From Mycolicibacterium nivoides (GTDB lineage Bacteria; Actinomycetota; Actinomycetes; Mycobacteriales; Mycobacteriaceae): 64,000 nucleotides of DNA. The notes under the pieces are model-generated. The model saw only the letters and a program-made list of their open reading frames with translations, had not been told where the DNA came from and did no database searches. The translations under genes and the position numbers were made by a program. Position 1 is the first letter of the stretch; every line of letters begins with the position of its first letter. Of this stretch, positions 35,072-43,934 are shown in pieces. Where the stretch lies: positions 124,001-188,000 of the forward strand of contig NZ_CP034072.1 in NCBI RefSeq assembly GCF_003855255.1, read 5' to 3'.

Positions 35072-35899
35072 TCAGATCGTCTCGCCGATCGCATGAAGCG
35101 CCGCGAGTTGATCGCAGAAGTGTTCGGCGCTTCGCGCCTGCACCGTGCAGTTGGCGATCGTGGCCCCGGCGTCGCGCAACCGGCCCAGACGGCCTCGTGC
35201 GGAATCCGGGTCGCCCAGCGGGTCCAGTGCCACCCCGGGGGAGAGGACGACATCGAAATCCGCGGGCAGCTGATGTGGTGCGAGAAACTCGGCGATAATG
35301 TCGGGCGAAAGGCCGAAAGGTACCCAGCCGGTGCCCAATTCGACGGCACGCCGCAGTGAGCGTTTGGTGCGCCCACCCACCCAGACCTCGAGATCCGTAC
35401 TGGTGGCGTGCGGTTCGATGACGAAACCGTCGACCTCGCGCTGCCCCCACGCGGCCCGCAGGCGGGCGATGTCGCGGTCGGCCGCGCTCCCGCGATCCTC
35501 CCACTGGGCGCCGAGCAGTTCGAATTCCTCGGTCAGTGATCCGACGCCGACGCCGAGGATCACTCGTCCGCCGCTGAGCCGGTCGAGGGTTCCATAGCTC
35601 TTCGCCAGTGCCACCGGGTGGTGATAGGGCAGCACCACCACAGCGGTGGCCAACCGGATGCGTCTGGTCCGGGCCGCCAGGAACGACAAGGTGGCCAGCG
35701 GGTCCCAGTACACCGTCCCGCGCACCGCGGCGGCGGAGGCGGGTATTCCGGTGTGCTCGGCACATGTGAGGTGGTGAAACCCCAAGCCGTCAGCCGCCTC
35801 GGCGATCAAAGCCAGCTCGTCGGGGCCGGCGTCGGCCTCCCACGGCGAGAACTCACCGGGGTGCTGCATGACGATGGGTGTGGACAGTCCGAGCTTCAC
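35072..35899 (-). CDS. LLM-class, probably F420-dependent oxidoreductase
   Basis: 275-residue TIM-barrel protein of the luciferase-like superfamily; short forms in mycobacteria usually bind F420. Seen: MKLGLSTPIVMQHPGEF, the ATAVVVLPYHHPVALAKSYGTLDRLSGGR segment near 95-125, and LGVGVGSLTEEF. It would reduce or oxidise a carbonyl or double bond by hydride transfer. GTG start overlapping the hotdog stop (GTGA). Last gene of the eight-gene leftward operon that starts at 43069. Confidence 0.85.
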   Translation of the reverse strand: MKLGLSTPIVMQHPGEFSPWEADAGPDELALIAEAADGLGFHHLTCAEHTGIPASAAAVRGTVYWDPLATLSFLAARTRRIRLATAVVVLPYHHPVALAKSYGTLDRLSGGRVILGVGVGSLTEEFELLGAQWEDRGSAADRDIARLRAAWGQREVDGFVIEPHATSTDLEVWVGGRTKRSLRRAVELGTGWVPFGLSPDIIAEFLAPHQLPADFDVVLSPGVALDPLGDPDSARGRLGRLRDAGATIANCTVQARSAEHFCDQLAALHAIGETI

Positions 35900-36294
35900 G
35901 ACGTTGCCTCCTTGGCCTGGATCTTCGCAAAGCTGACGGTGGCCACGACGGCCAGGTCATCGTCCGGGACCGTGAAGATGTCGACCTGGATCACCATGGA
36001 TCGCTTACCGGCGTGCACGATGCGGGCCACGGCCCGTGCGGCGCCGTCGGTCACCGGCCTTAGGTAGCGCAGGTTGAGGTCCGAGGTCACCACGCTGTGG
36101 CCCGGTGGCAACTGGCGCATGGCGAGCTTGCCTGCCGCGGTGTCGACCAGGGTGGCAAGAAGACCACCCTGCAGACCGCCGTTGGTGTTGACCACATGTG
36201 GAGCCACGGGAAGCTCGACCACGGCCTCGTCGTCGGAGCCGGGGGCGTCCCGATAGCCGATCAGCTCGAACAGTTCGAAGATGTTGGTGGTCAA
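35896..36294 (-). CDS. PaaI-like hotdog thioesterase
   Basis: 132 residues, single hotdog fold: LPVAPHVVNTNGGLQGGLLATLVDTAAG with the Asn/Gly and Asp of PaaI-type acyl-CoA thioesterases, then RYLRPVTDG. It probably releases CoA from a dead-end or product thioester. The start is TTG at 36294, with GGAAGGG 8 bp ahead inside the end of the upstream synthetase gene. Coupled to both neighbours. Confidence 0.85.
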   Translation of the reverse strand: MTTNIFELFELIGYRDAPGSDDEAVVELPVAPHVVNTNGGLQGGLLATLVDTAAGKLAMRQLPPGHSVVTSDLNLRYLRPVTDGAARAVARIVHAGKRSMVIQVDIFTVPDDDLAVVATVSFAKIQAKEATS

Positions 36295-36297
36295 CGG

Positions 36298-37800
36298 TCA
36301 GCACCCTTCCAGCATGGCCCGCAATGCGGCGTTGTCGACTTTCCCGGTGCCCCCACGGGGGACGGCATCCTCCTCCTCGAGGAGCAGCCACAGCGTGGGC
36401 ACCTTGAACGAGCTGATGATTTCGTGGGTGGCCGAGCGCAGTGCTTCGACCGTCAGCCCATCGCCCACCACAGCCGCACCGACCCGGTTGGCCCGGCCGT
36501 CGGGAACGTTCACCACATGTGCTGCGCGGACCCCAGGAACGGACCGCAGCGCTCGCGCCACCTCACTCGGATACACCGTGGCGCCACGGACCTTGAACAT
36601 GTCGTCGGATCTGCCGCGGTAGAACAGGAACCCATCGGCGTCCAGGTACCCGAGATCGCCGGTCGGGTAGTAGCCGTCGGCGGTGAACACCTGCTCTCGG
36701 CTGCGCCGGCAGATTCCACGCATCACGTGCGGGCCCCGGATCTGGATTACCCCGGCTTCCCCGCGGGGCAGCGCAACGCCGGTATCGACGTCGACGATGC
36801 GCACGTCCATTCCGTCGAACGGTCGGCCGCAGCTGCCCCAGGCCGATTCCGGCATGTCGGCGTCGGCGCTGAATCCGCAGTACGGGCCGAATGATTCGGT
36901 CATTCCCAACAATGACGCCCGCGCCCCGGGCCGTGACCGCATCCCGTCCGGCAACAATGCTTCCAGGCTTCCGGGCCGCAATGAGCTCAGGTCCGCGGCG
37001 CCGGCGTGGCGGGCCAGCGCCTCGGCCTGCTCGGGCCAGCCCCGGAACAGCATGACCTGTTCGCGCTGAAGCAGTTCGAGCGTGGATTCGGGGTGGGGGA
37101 CCGGTTCGGTCACCAGGGTGGCCCCGGCGACCAGGGCAGAGAGGATGCCTGCGCCGAAACCGCCCACCCAGAAGAACGGCATCGGCAGGTACAGCCGGGT
37201 GTCGCCTGTGATGCACCGCGCCTGGAGCCCAGAGCGCACCGCGCCCAGGGCGTTCCTGTGCGAATGAACGGTCCCCTTCGGTGGTCCGCTGCTGCCCGAG
37301 GTGAACATGATGACCATCGGGTCGCTTTCGCGCACGCAGGTTGCCAGCTCGTCAGCCGTGCCACGAGTTCCGCTGAATCCCAGTGCTTCCCCTGCGGTCC
37401 ACGTTGCGCGCAGCGTGGGCACCTCAATCCGGTCCACCGGATAGCGATGGCCACGGAATTCCTCGACCGTGACGAGGAATTGCACCGACGCCATGCGCAA
37501 CTGCGCGGTCAGTTCGCCCGGGCGCAGCAGGGTGCTCAGCGGTACGAGGACGGCGCCGATCCGCATCAGTGCGATCGCGATCCGCACCCAGTCCACCCCG
37601 TTGGGCATGATGAGCCCGACCCGAGACCCTTTGGCGATGCCCATCGCGATGAATCCGGAGGCCAGTTCGGCTGTACTCGTGTCCAGTTCGGCGTAGGTGA
37701 GACGAGCGTCAGGGTCGGTCACCGCGAACTGTGAGGCCTTCGCCGACAGGGTGTGCGTGCGCACCAGCGCGTCGATGGTGTCAGCTTCTCGATCAGGCAC
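36298..37800 (-). CDS. Acyl-CoA synthetase (AMP-forming)
   Basis: 500 residues, ANL family. P-loop-like FTSGSSGPPKGTVHS near 165-180, hinge region YPTGDLGYLD and YRGRSDDMFKVRG, terminal Lys in GGTGKVDNAAL. Third of three consecutive synthetase genes on this strand, each overlapping the next by 8 bp or so. Tandem synthetases argue for several acids (substrate and later intermediates) being activated by the same operon. Confidence 0.9.
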   Translation of the reverse strand: MPDREADTIDALVRTHTLSAKASQFAVTDPDARLTYAELDTSTAELASGFIAMGIAKGSRVGLIMPNGVDWVRIAIALMRIGAVLVPLSTLLRPGELTAQLRMASVQFLVTVEEFRGHRYPVDRIEVPTLRATWTAGEALGFSGTRGTADELATCVRESDPMVIMFTSGSSGPPKGTVHSHRNALGAVRSGLQARCITGDTRLYLPMPFFWVGGFGAGILSALVAGATLVTEPVPHPESTLELLQREQVMLFRGWPEQAEALARHAGAADLSSLRPGSLEALLPDGMRSRPGARASLLGMTESFGPYCGFSADADMPESAWGSCGRPFDGMDVRIVDVDTGVALPRGEAGVIQIRGPHVMRGICRRSREQVFTADGYYPTGDLGYLDADGFLFYRGRSDDMFKVRGATVYPSEVARALRSVPGVRAAHVVNVPDGRANRVGAAVVGDGLTVEALRSATHEIISSFKVPTLWLLLEEEDAVPRGGTGKVDNAALRAMLEGC

Positions 37801-39229
37801 TGAACAGCCTCGCCAGTGCGGGTAGGTCGAGCTTTCCGCTGGAGAGTGTCGGCACGTCGCCGGTACCGCATACCGCGAACACCCGAGGGACCTTGTAGGC
37901 CGACAGTGTGGCGCGCAGCTCGCTGCGCACCGCGCCGATGTCGACGGGGTCGTCGGTGACGATCACCGCCGCGACGATCTGTCCGCGAGCCGTATCGGGC
38001 AGGCCGAGGACGTGCGCGGTGAGTCCCATTGCCGCCAGTGCCTTCTCGACTTCGCCGGGGGTGACGTTTGCGCCGGCGGTTTTGATCATCGCGCCCTCGC
38101 GGCCGAGGAAGTAGAAGTAGCCGTCGTCGTCGACGCGTACCAGATCGCCGGTGTGAAACCAGCCGTCGGCGTCGAAGCAGTCTTCGCGGTTGCGTCCGTA
38201 GTAGCCCTGCATGAGGTATGGCCCGCGAACGCACAATTCGCCGGAGTCGAGCACCTTCGTCTCGAATCCAGGTGCGGGCCGGCCGTAGCTGCCGCGACGA
38301 TGCTCGGGTTGGTCGCCGTCGTCGCCATCGACCAGCACCACACTGCCGGTCTCGGTCATCCCCAGCATGTTGTGCCGTAGCTCCGGATCGGCGGGGCGGC
38401 AATCGGCCGCCATGACGGGGTAGAGGTTGCCTCGCGTTGCCGAGAAACGACGGTTCGGGTAGCTGGGATGGCTGCTCAGATGGCTGATGCCGGCGACGAA
38501 TCCATTGGTGATGGTGGGGTTCTCGGCCTCCAGCAGGTCAAGGGTGGCTCCCGCGTCGGTCGCGTTCGAACAGATCAGGGTGCCCCCTGCGGTGATCGTG
38601 GCCAGCAGCCCGAAGGCGAACCCGCCGATCCAGAAGAACGGCGAGTTGCAGAACAGCCGGTCGACCGCCGTGAGGCCGCGGATCTCGTTGAGGCTCCTCT
38701 GATGTCCGATCAGTGAGGCGTGGGTGTGGACCACGCCTTTGGGAGAGCCGGTGGATCCTGAGGTGTAGATGATCGCCAATGGATCGGACCCGTCCACGTC
38801 GTCTTCGAATTCGGCCAGGGTCGGGACGTTCGTGTGCGGCAGATCGAACAACACCTGCCGCAGGCACGGTGCGTCGATACCCGCGAGGCGTTGCGTGTAG
38901 TCGTGATTGCGGAAACTGCGTGCCGACAGCAGGATCGCGGTATCGCTGGCGCGCAGCTGGGTATGCAACTCAATCGTGGTGAGGAATGTGGAGTACGGCA
39001 CCACCACCGCACCGATGCGGGCGGCCGCGAGCATCCCGACCACGAAATCGACACTGTTGGGATAGAGCAGCCCGACGTGCGTGCCCTTCCCCGCGCCGAG
39101 CGCGAGCAGGCCGCCGGCCACCTGGGCGGAGCGGCGCTGTGCCTCGGCGTAGCTGATCCGCTCGTCATCGCAGACCAGCAGCGGGCGATCGGCACACCCG
39201 CGCAGCAGTTCCGCAACGGTGTCAGACAC
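37793..39229 (-). CDS. Acyl-CoA synthetase (AMP-forming)
   Basis: 478 residues from the GTG at 39229 (VSDTVAELLRG); the frame stays open upstream only as a shadow of the preceding synthetase. YTSGSTGSPKGVVHTH, MLGMTETGSVV, TGDLVRVDDDGY and SSGKLDL mark a complete ANL enzyme. It overlaps the upstream synthetase by 8 bp and the downstream one by 8 bp. Closest in style to the 36298 protein, suggesting tandem duplication and divergence. Confidence 0.9.
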   Translation of the reverse strand: MSDTVAELLRGCADRPLLVCDDERISYAEAQRRSAQVAGGLLALGAGKGTHVGLLYPNSVDFVVGMLAAARIGAVVVPYSTFLTTIELHTQLRASDTAILLSARSFRNHDYTQRLAGIDAPCLRQVLFDLPHTNVPTLAEFEDDVDGSDPLAIIYTSGSTGSPKGVVHTHASLIGHQRSLNEIRGLTAVDRLFCNSPFFWIGGFAFGLLATITAGGTLICSNATDAGATLDLLEAENPTITNGFVAGISHLSSHPSYPNRRFSATRGNLYPVMAADCRPADPELRHNMLGMTETGSVVLVDGDDGDQPEHRRGSYGRPAPGFETKVLDSGELCVRGPYLMQGYYGRNREDCFDADGWFHTGDLVRVDDDGYFYFLGREGAMIKTAGANVTPGEVEKALAAMGLTAHVLGLPDTARGQIVAAVIVTDDPVDIGAVRSELRATLSAYKVPRVFAVCGTGDVPTLSSGKLDLPALARLFSA

Positions 39230-40670
39230 GCGAGGCGAAATGGTCCCGTACGGCGCCGAGATCTGCCTTCCCCGACGGAGTTCGGGGAATCGTCTCGACG
39301 ATGGCGATGTCGGTGGGGATCTCGTAGCGGGCCAGTCGGCCGCCCAGGTACTCGAGCAGGCTGTCGACGGTGGCGCTGCCGTGCAGTTCGACCATCGCCA
39401 CCGGTGTCTCGCCGAGCCGGTCATCGGATATGCCGATCACGGCCGCACCGCGTACCGCGGGGTGGCTCTCCAGGGCGGTGCGGACATCGTCGGGCATCAC
39501 CTTGAACCCGCCGCGGATGATGGCCTGATCGGCGCGGCCGAGGATCCAGACGAATCCGTCGGCATCGATACGGGCCAGGTCGGTGGTGCGCAGCCAGTCC
39601 GCATCGGCATCGAACTGTGCCGGTTTGACCTCCAGCAAGCCCTTCTCGTCGGGCTCCACCGGGTTGCCTTCGTCGTCGACCACCCGCAGCCGGGCTCCGG
39701 GGTTGGCCCGGCCAACGCTGCCGCGCTTGGCTTTCCAGTACTTCTGGTGATCTGCCAGCGTCCAGCCTGCCACCCCGCCGCCGAACTCGGTCGCGGCATA
39801 CGAGGTCAACACCGGGATACCGAACTTCTCGGTGAACGCGTCGGCGTCATCGGCGGACAAGGGCGCGGTGCCAGAGGTGACCGCACGGACGCTGGCGAGG
39901 TCGTCGCGGGTCAGGTCGGAGTGCAGCACCATACGGAGCGCGGCCGGGACCAGTGACACCGCCCGCGGTTGGTGCTCCCGTACGGCGTCGGCCCAACGGG
40001 TGAGGTCGAATTTGGCCAGCAGCACGAATGATCGGGCTTCGGCGATGCACAGCAGCACCCGGTACACGCCACCGACGTGCACCAGTGGCGAGTTGACGAT
40101 CGCCACGCCGCGCCGCAGTCCGGTTGGGGCCGGGGTATTTCCGGGGTCCCGGCCGATGACGCTGCGGGCCAGCATGTCGTAGGTGAGGTCCACCCGCTTG
40201 GGCGGGCCGGTGGTTCCGCTGGTCAGCATCCAGACCGCCACACCCGGACACCCCACATCTTGGGAGGGGCGCTGGGCGGGGCTGACCTCGGGTTCGGTGT
40301 CGAGATCGCGGATTGTCACCGTTGTGGTCGCAGGGCAGGGGGTGGTCAGTGCGGCGATGTCCTCGGCCAGGCCGATGAGTACCGGCAGTCCGAGGGCTTC
40401 GATGTCGGCGCGGGTGCGCTCGTCACCGCGGGACGGGTTGATCACGACGACGGTTCCGCCTGCGGCCAGCACCCCGAGCAGCGCCGCCACATGTGCGGGT
40501 TGATTGCGCAGCATGATGCCGACCCGCGTGCCGGAAGACACCTCACCGATGCGCCGCGCCAGCGTCGCAACCTGGCCCCAGGTGTGCCACTTGCCGTCGT
40601 ACTGGATGGCGTTCGCGGCCGGATCCAGGTCGAGGACGTCGTCGATGCGTTGCGAAAGGGGATGGGCCAT
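39222..40670 (-). CDS. Acyl-CoA synthetase (AMP-forming)
   Basis: 482 residues. LTSGTTGPPKRVDLTYDML near 145, SYAATEFGGGVAGW near 275, LGRADQAIIRGGFKVMP and the final catalytic Lys in PRTPSGKADL. It resembles the synthetase at 26283 (TSGTTGPPKR, ATEFaGsv) rather than its two neighbours. The ATG at 40670 overlaps the stop of the upstream crotonase gene as ATGA, which fixes the start; the open frame further upstream is a shadow. Confidence 0.9.
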   Translation of the reverse strand: MAHPLSQRIDDVLDLDPAANAIQYDGKWHTWGQVATLARRIGEVSSGTRVGIMLRNQPAHVAALLGVLAAGGTVVVINPSRGDERTRADIEALGLPVLIGLAEDIAALTTPCPATTTVTIRDLDTEPEVSPAQRPSQDVGCPGVAVWMLTSGTTGPPKRVDLTYDMLARSVIGRDPGNTPAPTGLRRGVAIVNSPLVHVGGVYRVLLCIAEARSFVLLAKFDLTRWADAVREHQPRAVSLVPAALRMVLHSDLTRDDLASVRAVTSGTAPLSADDADAFTEKFGIPVLTSYAATEFGGGVAGWTLADHQKYWKAKRGSVGRANPGARLRVVDDEGNPVEPDEKGLLEVKPAQFDADADWLRTTDLARIDADGFVWILGRADQAIIRGGFKVMPDDVRTALESHPAVRGAAVIGISDDRLGETPVAMVELHGSATVDSLLEYLGGRLARYEIPTDIAIVETIPRTPSGKADLGAVRDHFASRV

Positions 40671-41443
40671 CAGCGGATCCGGGGTTCTGTCTTGGGCAGG
40701 GGACGCTCGGCCAGCTCGGCCTTGGCGATCGGGTTGCCCAGCCGGGTGTAGATGAGGCCCTGGTCCATGGCGGCACGGTAGGGCTTGTCCAGGGACTCCC
40801 AGATCGCCTTGACGGTTCCCTGCGTGGCGGTCGGCGGTTTCGCGGCGATGGTGGTGGCGATCTGGTTCGCGCGGTCCCACAACTGGTCCCTGGCCACCAC
40901 CTCGGTGACCAGTCCGATGCGCAGCGCGGTCTCGGCGCCGACGCGTTCGTCGTTGCCCATCAGCGCCATTCGCAAGGTATCGCCGAGCCCGACCCGCCGC
41001 ATCAGGCCGATGGGCTCCAGCGCCGACACCAGACCGGCACTGACGTGGGAATCGAAGAACGTGGCCTCCTGCGAGCAGATCACGACGTCGGCTTCGTTGA
41101 CGAAATACAGCGCGCCGGCCGTGCACATGCCTTGCACCGCGCAGACCACCGGTTTCCACATCTTCTGCCACTTCGGGCTCAGCAGTTCGCCGGGATCCTC
41201 GTGGTTCCAGACGATCTCGGGCTGCCCGTAGCTGGACTTCACGTCCAGCCCGGCACTGAACGCGCGGTCGCCCGCCGCCCGCAACACCACGGCATTGATG
41301 CCTTCGTCATCTTTGATGGCATGCCAGGCGTCGCGCATCTCATTGCACATGGCTCGGTTGAACGAGTTCAGCGCTTCGGGTCGGTTCAGCGTGACCGTGG
41401 CGACCCGTGATCCGTGGTCGAAGTCGAGGAGAATCGTGTCCAC
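40670..41443 (-). CDS. Crotonase-fold protein (enoyl-CoA hydratase family)
   Basis: 257 residues starting at a GTG that shares a G with the upstream TAG. Crotonase core AGDRAFSAGLDVKSS and PVVCAVQGMCTAGALYFVNEADVVI are clear, but the two catalytic Glu positions of hydratases are replaced (GALYF, ATFFDSHVSAGLV). FFDSHVS with Asp parallels the next gene upstream. It may be a non-hydratase crotonase (isomerase, decarboxylase or C-C hydrolase). Third gene of the eight-gene operon. Confidence 0.83.
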   Translation of the reverse strand: MDTILLDFDHGSRVATVTLNRPEALNSFNRAMCNEMRDAWHAIKDDEGINAVVLRAAGDRAFSAGLDVKSSYGQPEIVWNHEDPGELLSPKWQKMWKPVVCAVQGMCTAGALYFVNEADVVICSQEATFFDSHVSAGLVSALEPIGLMRRVGLGDTLRMALMGNDERVGAETALRIGLVTEVVARDQLWDRANQIATTIAAKPPTATQGTVKAIWESLDKPYRAAMDQGLIYTRLGNPIAKAELAERPLPKTEPRIR

Positions 41444-42258
41444 TACCGTGCCTGCCAGTTGGGCTTGCGCTTCTCCACGAACGCCCGGGGTCCCTCCAGC
41501 GCATCCTCGGTCCGGACGACGCGCTCGCGGAACGTCTCGGCCAGGATCTCGCCCTCGTGCAACGGCAGATCCAGGGTCTTGTGAATGGCCAGCCGGGTTC
41601 CCCGGACCGCCAGCGGGGCGTTGAGGCAGACCGTGTCGGCGATCTCGTGGGCACGTTCCAGCAGCTTGTCGTGCTCGACGATCTCGGTGACCAGTCCGAG
41701 TTCGTAGGCGCGCTCGACCGTCATGCGTTCGTGCTTGCCCATCAACGCCATTCGCAACGCCACCGACCGCGGCAGGGCCCTGGCCAGGCGCACCATCTCG
41801 CGGGCGGCGACCAGGCCGATGCTCACATGGGGGTCGAAGAACGTCGCCTTGTCCGAGGCGATGACGATGTCGCCGGTGGTGACCCAATCCAGTCCGGCGC
41901 CGCAGCAGATTCCGTTGATCGCCACCACGACGGGTTTGGCCATGCTGCGGAACGGCGGGGTGCCCTCCTGCGGTGCCTCCCACTGTTCGTAGGTGGACAG
42001 GTAGGGCCGCTCGTTGACAACCTTTCCGTCGCCGGGGATCTCCTTGACATCGGCACCTGTGCAGAATGCGCGGCCGGTGGCGGTGACGATCATCAGCCAG
42101 ACGTTGTCGTCGTTCTCGGCTTCGTCGTAGGCGGCCCGTAACTCGGTGATCATGTGCGGCGACAGCGCATTGAGCGCGTCGGGCCGATTCAAGGTGATGG
42201 TGGCCTTGTGGCCGTCCACCTCGTACTTGATGGTGTCGTACGTAGCAAACGCAGTCAT
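41443..42258 (-). CDS. Crotonase-fold protein (enoyl-CoA hydratase family)
   Basis: 271 residues: TGRAFCTGADVKEIPGD (oxyanion loop) and NGICCGAGLDWVTTGDIVIA. Asp occupies the first catalytic position (GLDWV) and the second is FFDPHVSIGLVAARE, again Asp. The double Asp pattern differs from hydratases (Glu/Glu). Paralogous to the 40670 gene; the two may form a hetero-oligomer or act on successive intermediates. 16 bp after the 42275 gene. Confidence 0.85.
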   Translation of the reverse strand: MTAFATYDTIKYEVDGHKATITLNRPDALNALSPHMITELRAAYDEAENDDNVWLMIVTATGRAFCTGADVKEIPGDGKVVNERPYLSTYEQWEAPQEGTPPFRSMAKPVVVAINGICCGAGLDWVTTGDIVIASDKATFFDPHVSIGLVAAREMVRLARALPRSVALRMALMGKHERMTVERAYELGLVTEIVEHDKLLERAHEIADTVCLNAPLAVRGTRLAIHKTLDLPLHEGEILAETFRERVVRTEDALEGPRAFVEKRKPNWQAR

Positions 42259-42274
42259 CTGTCCTCTTATTGTC

Positions 42275-43069
42275 TTATCGGCCTTGGAAATCCGGGTCGC
42301 GGCGGTCCCGGAACGCGGCCAGGCCCTCTTTGAAATCGCTGGTGCGGCAGGAGAGTTCCAGGTTGGACAGCTCCTGGTTGAGTGATTGCGAGAGCGTTGC
42401 GTGCTGGCCGTAGGCGATGGCCTGCTTGGCCAGCCCGATTGCGACGGTCGGTCCGGCGGTCAGCCGCGCCAATAAGGAGTCCACTGCCGTATCCAACTGG
42501 TTGGCGGCAACCGCATCGTGGATCAACCCCCAGTCGGTAGCCTGGGACCCGGTGACCTGCTCGCCGAGCAGCAGCATGCGCTTGGCCCGGGCCACCCCGG
42601 CCAGCCGGGGCAACAGCCAGGTCGCGCCGGAATCGGGGGTGAACCCGCGGCTCATGAACGGTTCCCAGAAGGTGGCACCGGTGTCGGCGATGGTGAAGTC
42701 GGCGGCCAGTGCCAGGTTGCAGCCCAGCCCGACGGCCCAGCCCCGCACCGCACACACCACCGGCAGCTGGATGGTGGCGACCAGTTCGATGACGCGGTGC
42801 GCGGTGTGCGGGATCCGCCGGACCAGGTCGCCGGTGCGGGGCCGCTGACCTGAATCGTTGGTGGCGACCCAGTCGGCCCCGGTGCAGAAGTCGTCACCGG
42901 CCCCGGTGATGGCGATGGCTCGCAGGGAATCGTCGTAGGCGGCCGCCGACAAGATGCCGACCAGCTCGTCGATCATCTGATGGTTCAACGAGTTACGCCG
43001 CGACGGGCGGTCGAGGGTGATGCGCAGGGTGGAGTCCGCGCGGGACGTGGTCACCGAACCGTCACTCAC
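42275..43069 (-). CDS. Crotonase-fold protein (enoyl-CoA hydratase family), operon leader
   Basis: 264 residues from the GTG at 43069 (an in-frame TTG at 43090 is possible). GAGDDFCTGADW and RGWAVGLGCNLALAADFTIA are the crotonase core; Asn replaces the first catalytic Glu (GCNLA) while Glu is kept in TFWEPFMSRG at the second. First gene of the leftward operon that runs to 35072: three crotonases, three synthetases, thioesterase, LLM. Divergent from a GntR gene, whose operator lies between. Confidence 0.85.
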   Translation of the reverse strand: MSDGSVTTSRADSTLRITLDRPSRRNSLNHQMIDELVGILSAAAYDDSLRAIAITGAGDDFCTGADWVATNDSGQRPRTGDLVRRIPHTAHRVIELVATIQLPVVCAVRGWAVGLGCNLALAADFTIADTGATFWEPFMSRGFTPDSGATWLLPRLAGVARAKRMLLLGEQVTGSQATDWGLIHDAVAANQLDTAVDSLLARLTAGPTVAIGLAKQAIAYGQHATLSQSLNQELSNLELSCRTSDFKEGLAAFRDRRDPDFQGR

Positions 43070-43126
43070 CTGGATTCCAGCCTTTCCCAATCCATACAGT
43101 TGCCCATACAGTAGGCAATGCGGTTA

Positions 43127-43144
43127 CTATCTTGTACAAGTTAG
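43127..43144. promoter_or_regulatory. Candidate GntR operator CTATCTTGTACAAGTTAG
   Basis: An 18-bp palindrome with a perfect 10-bp core CTTGTACAAG and one mismatched pair, 17 bp ahead of the GntR start and 57 bp ahead of the divergent crotonase operon. It overlaps a -10-like TACTAT (43125-43130). The TTGTACAA core fits FadR-type sites. Direct repeats CCATACAGT (from 43092 and 43104) lie just beside it. Confidence 0.65.
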
Positions 43145-43160
43145 CAAGGAAAGGTCGCTG

Positions 43161-43934
43161 ATGGAAGGACGCGCGAGGCGCATCCGGCAGCCTCGGGTTG
43201 CCGAGATCGTCGCGTCCAAACTGCGCGACGACATCCTGTCGGGCCGCCTGAGGGAGGGCGACATCCTGCCCACCCAGGAGAGCCTGTTCCAGGAGTTCGG
43301 GGTCAGTCCACCGGCGTTGCGCGAGGCCATTCACCTCCTGGAGACCGACGGGTTGATCTCGGTCCGCCGCGGAAATGTCGGGGGAGCGGTGGTGCAGATG
43401 CCGTCGGCAGACCGCACCGCCCACATGATCGGCATGGTGCTGCAGGCGCGGGCCGCCACGCCGGCCGACGTGAGCGAGGCACTGCTGCACCTTGAGCCGA
43501 TCTGCGCGGGAATGTGCGCCGCACGGGAGGACCGCGCCACCGAGGTGGTGCCGTACCTGCAGGCCGAGATCGACCGTCAGGCAGGGCAGTTCGACGACAC
43601 CTCGCAGTACGTGCCCAACGCCCGCCGGTTCCACGAAGCCCTGGTCTCGCGATGCGGCAACGAGCCGATGATCTTGCTGATCGGCTCGCTGGAGCTGATC
43701 TGGTCCACGCACGAATCCGGGGTGTGGACAGGCGAAGGCGAGGCGGGCATGTCGGTCCCGACCATGCGGGCCGCGCTGCGGGACCACCAGCGGCTGGTGG
43801 ACGCGATCGCCGACGGCAATACGGCCCGGGCGACCAAGCTCGCGGCCGACCATCTCACCGCGGCGCGGCGCACCACGCTGGCCGCCGACAATGACAAAAC
43901 CATTGAAGCGAGGCTGATTTCGCATGACAGATGA
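43161..43934 (+). CDS. GntR/FadR-family regulator
   Basis: 257 residues from the ATG after AAGGAAAGG; longer frames upstream run over the operator. Winged helix at about 10-75 (LSGRLREGDILPTQESLFQEFG, then VSPPALREAI) and an FCD-type effector domain. It probably controls itself, the following crotonase gene and the divergent eight-gene operon through the palindrome at 43127. Effector likely an acyl-CoA or carboxylate. It overlaps the next gene by 11 bp. Confidence 0.9.
   Translation: MEGRARRIRQPRVAEIVASKLRDDILSGRLREGDILPTQESLFQEFGVSPPALREAIHLLETDGLISVRRGNVGGAVVQMPSADRTAHMIGMVLQARAATPADVSEALLHLEPICAGMCAAREDRATEVVPYLQAEIDRQAGQFDDTSQYVPNARRFHEALVSRCGNEPMILLIGSLELIWSTHESGVWTGEGEAGMSVPTMRAALRDHQRLVDAIADGNTARATKLAADHLTAARRTTLAADNDKTIEARLISHDR

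Noticed and set aside
31858-35376. Very long open frame on the minus strand (over 1,100 codons)
   Set aside because: It lies antisense to thiolase, dehydrogenase, GntR and CaiB genes that have clear motifs, and its translation is His/Arg/Gln-rich without any domain. This is a GC-codon-bias shadow.
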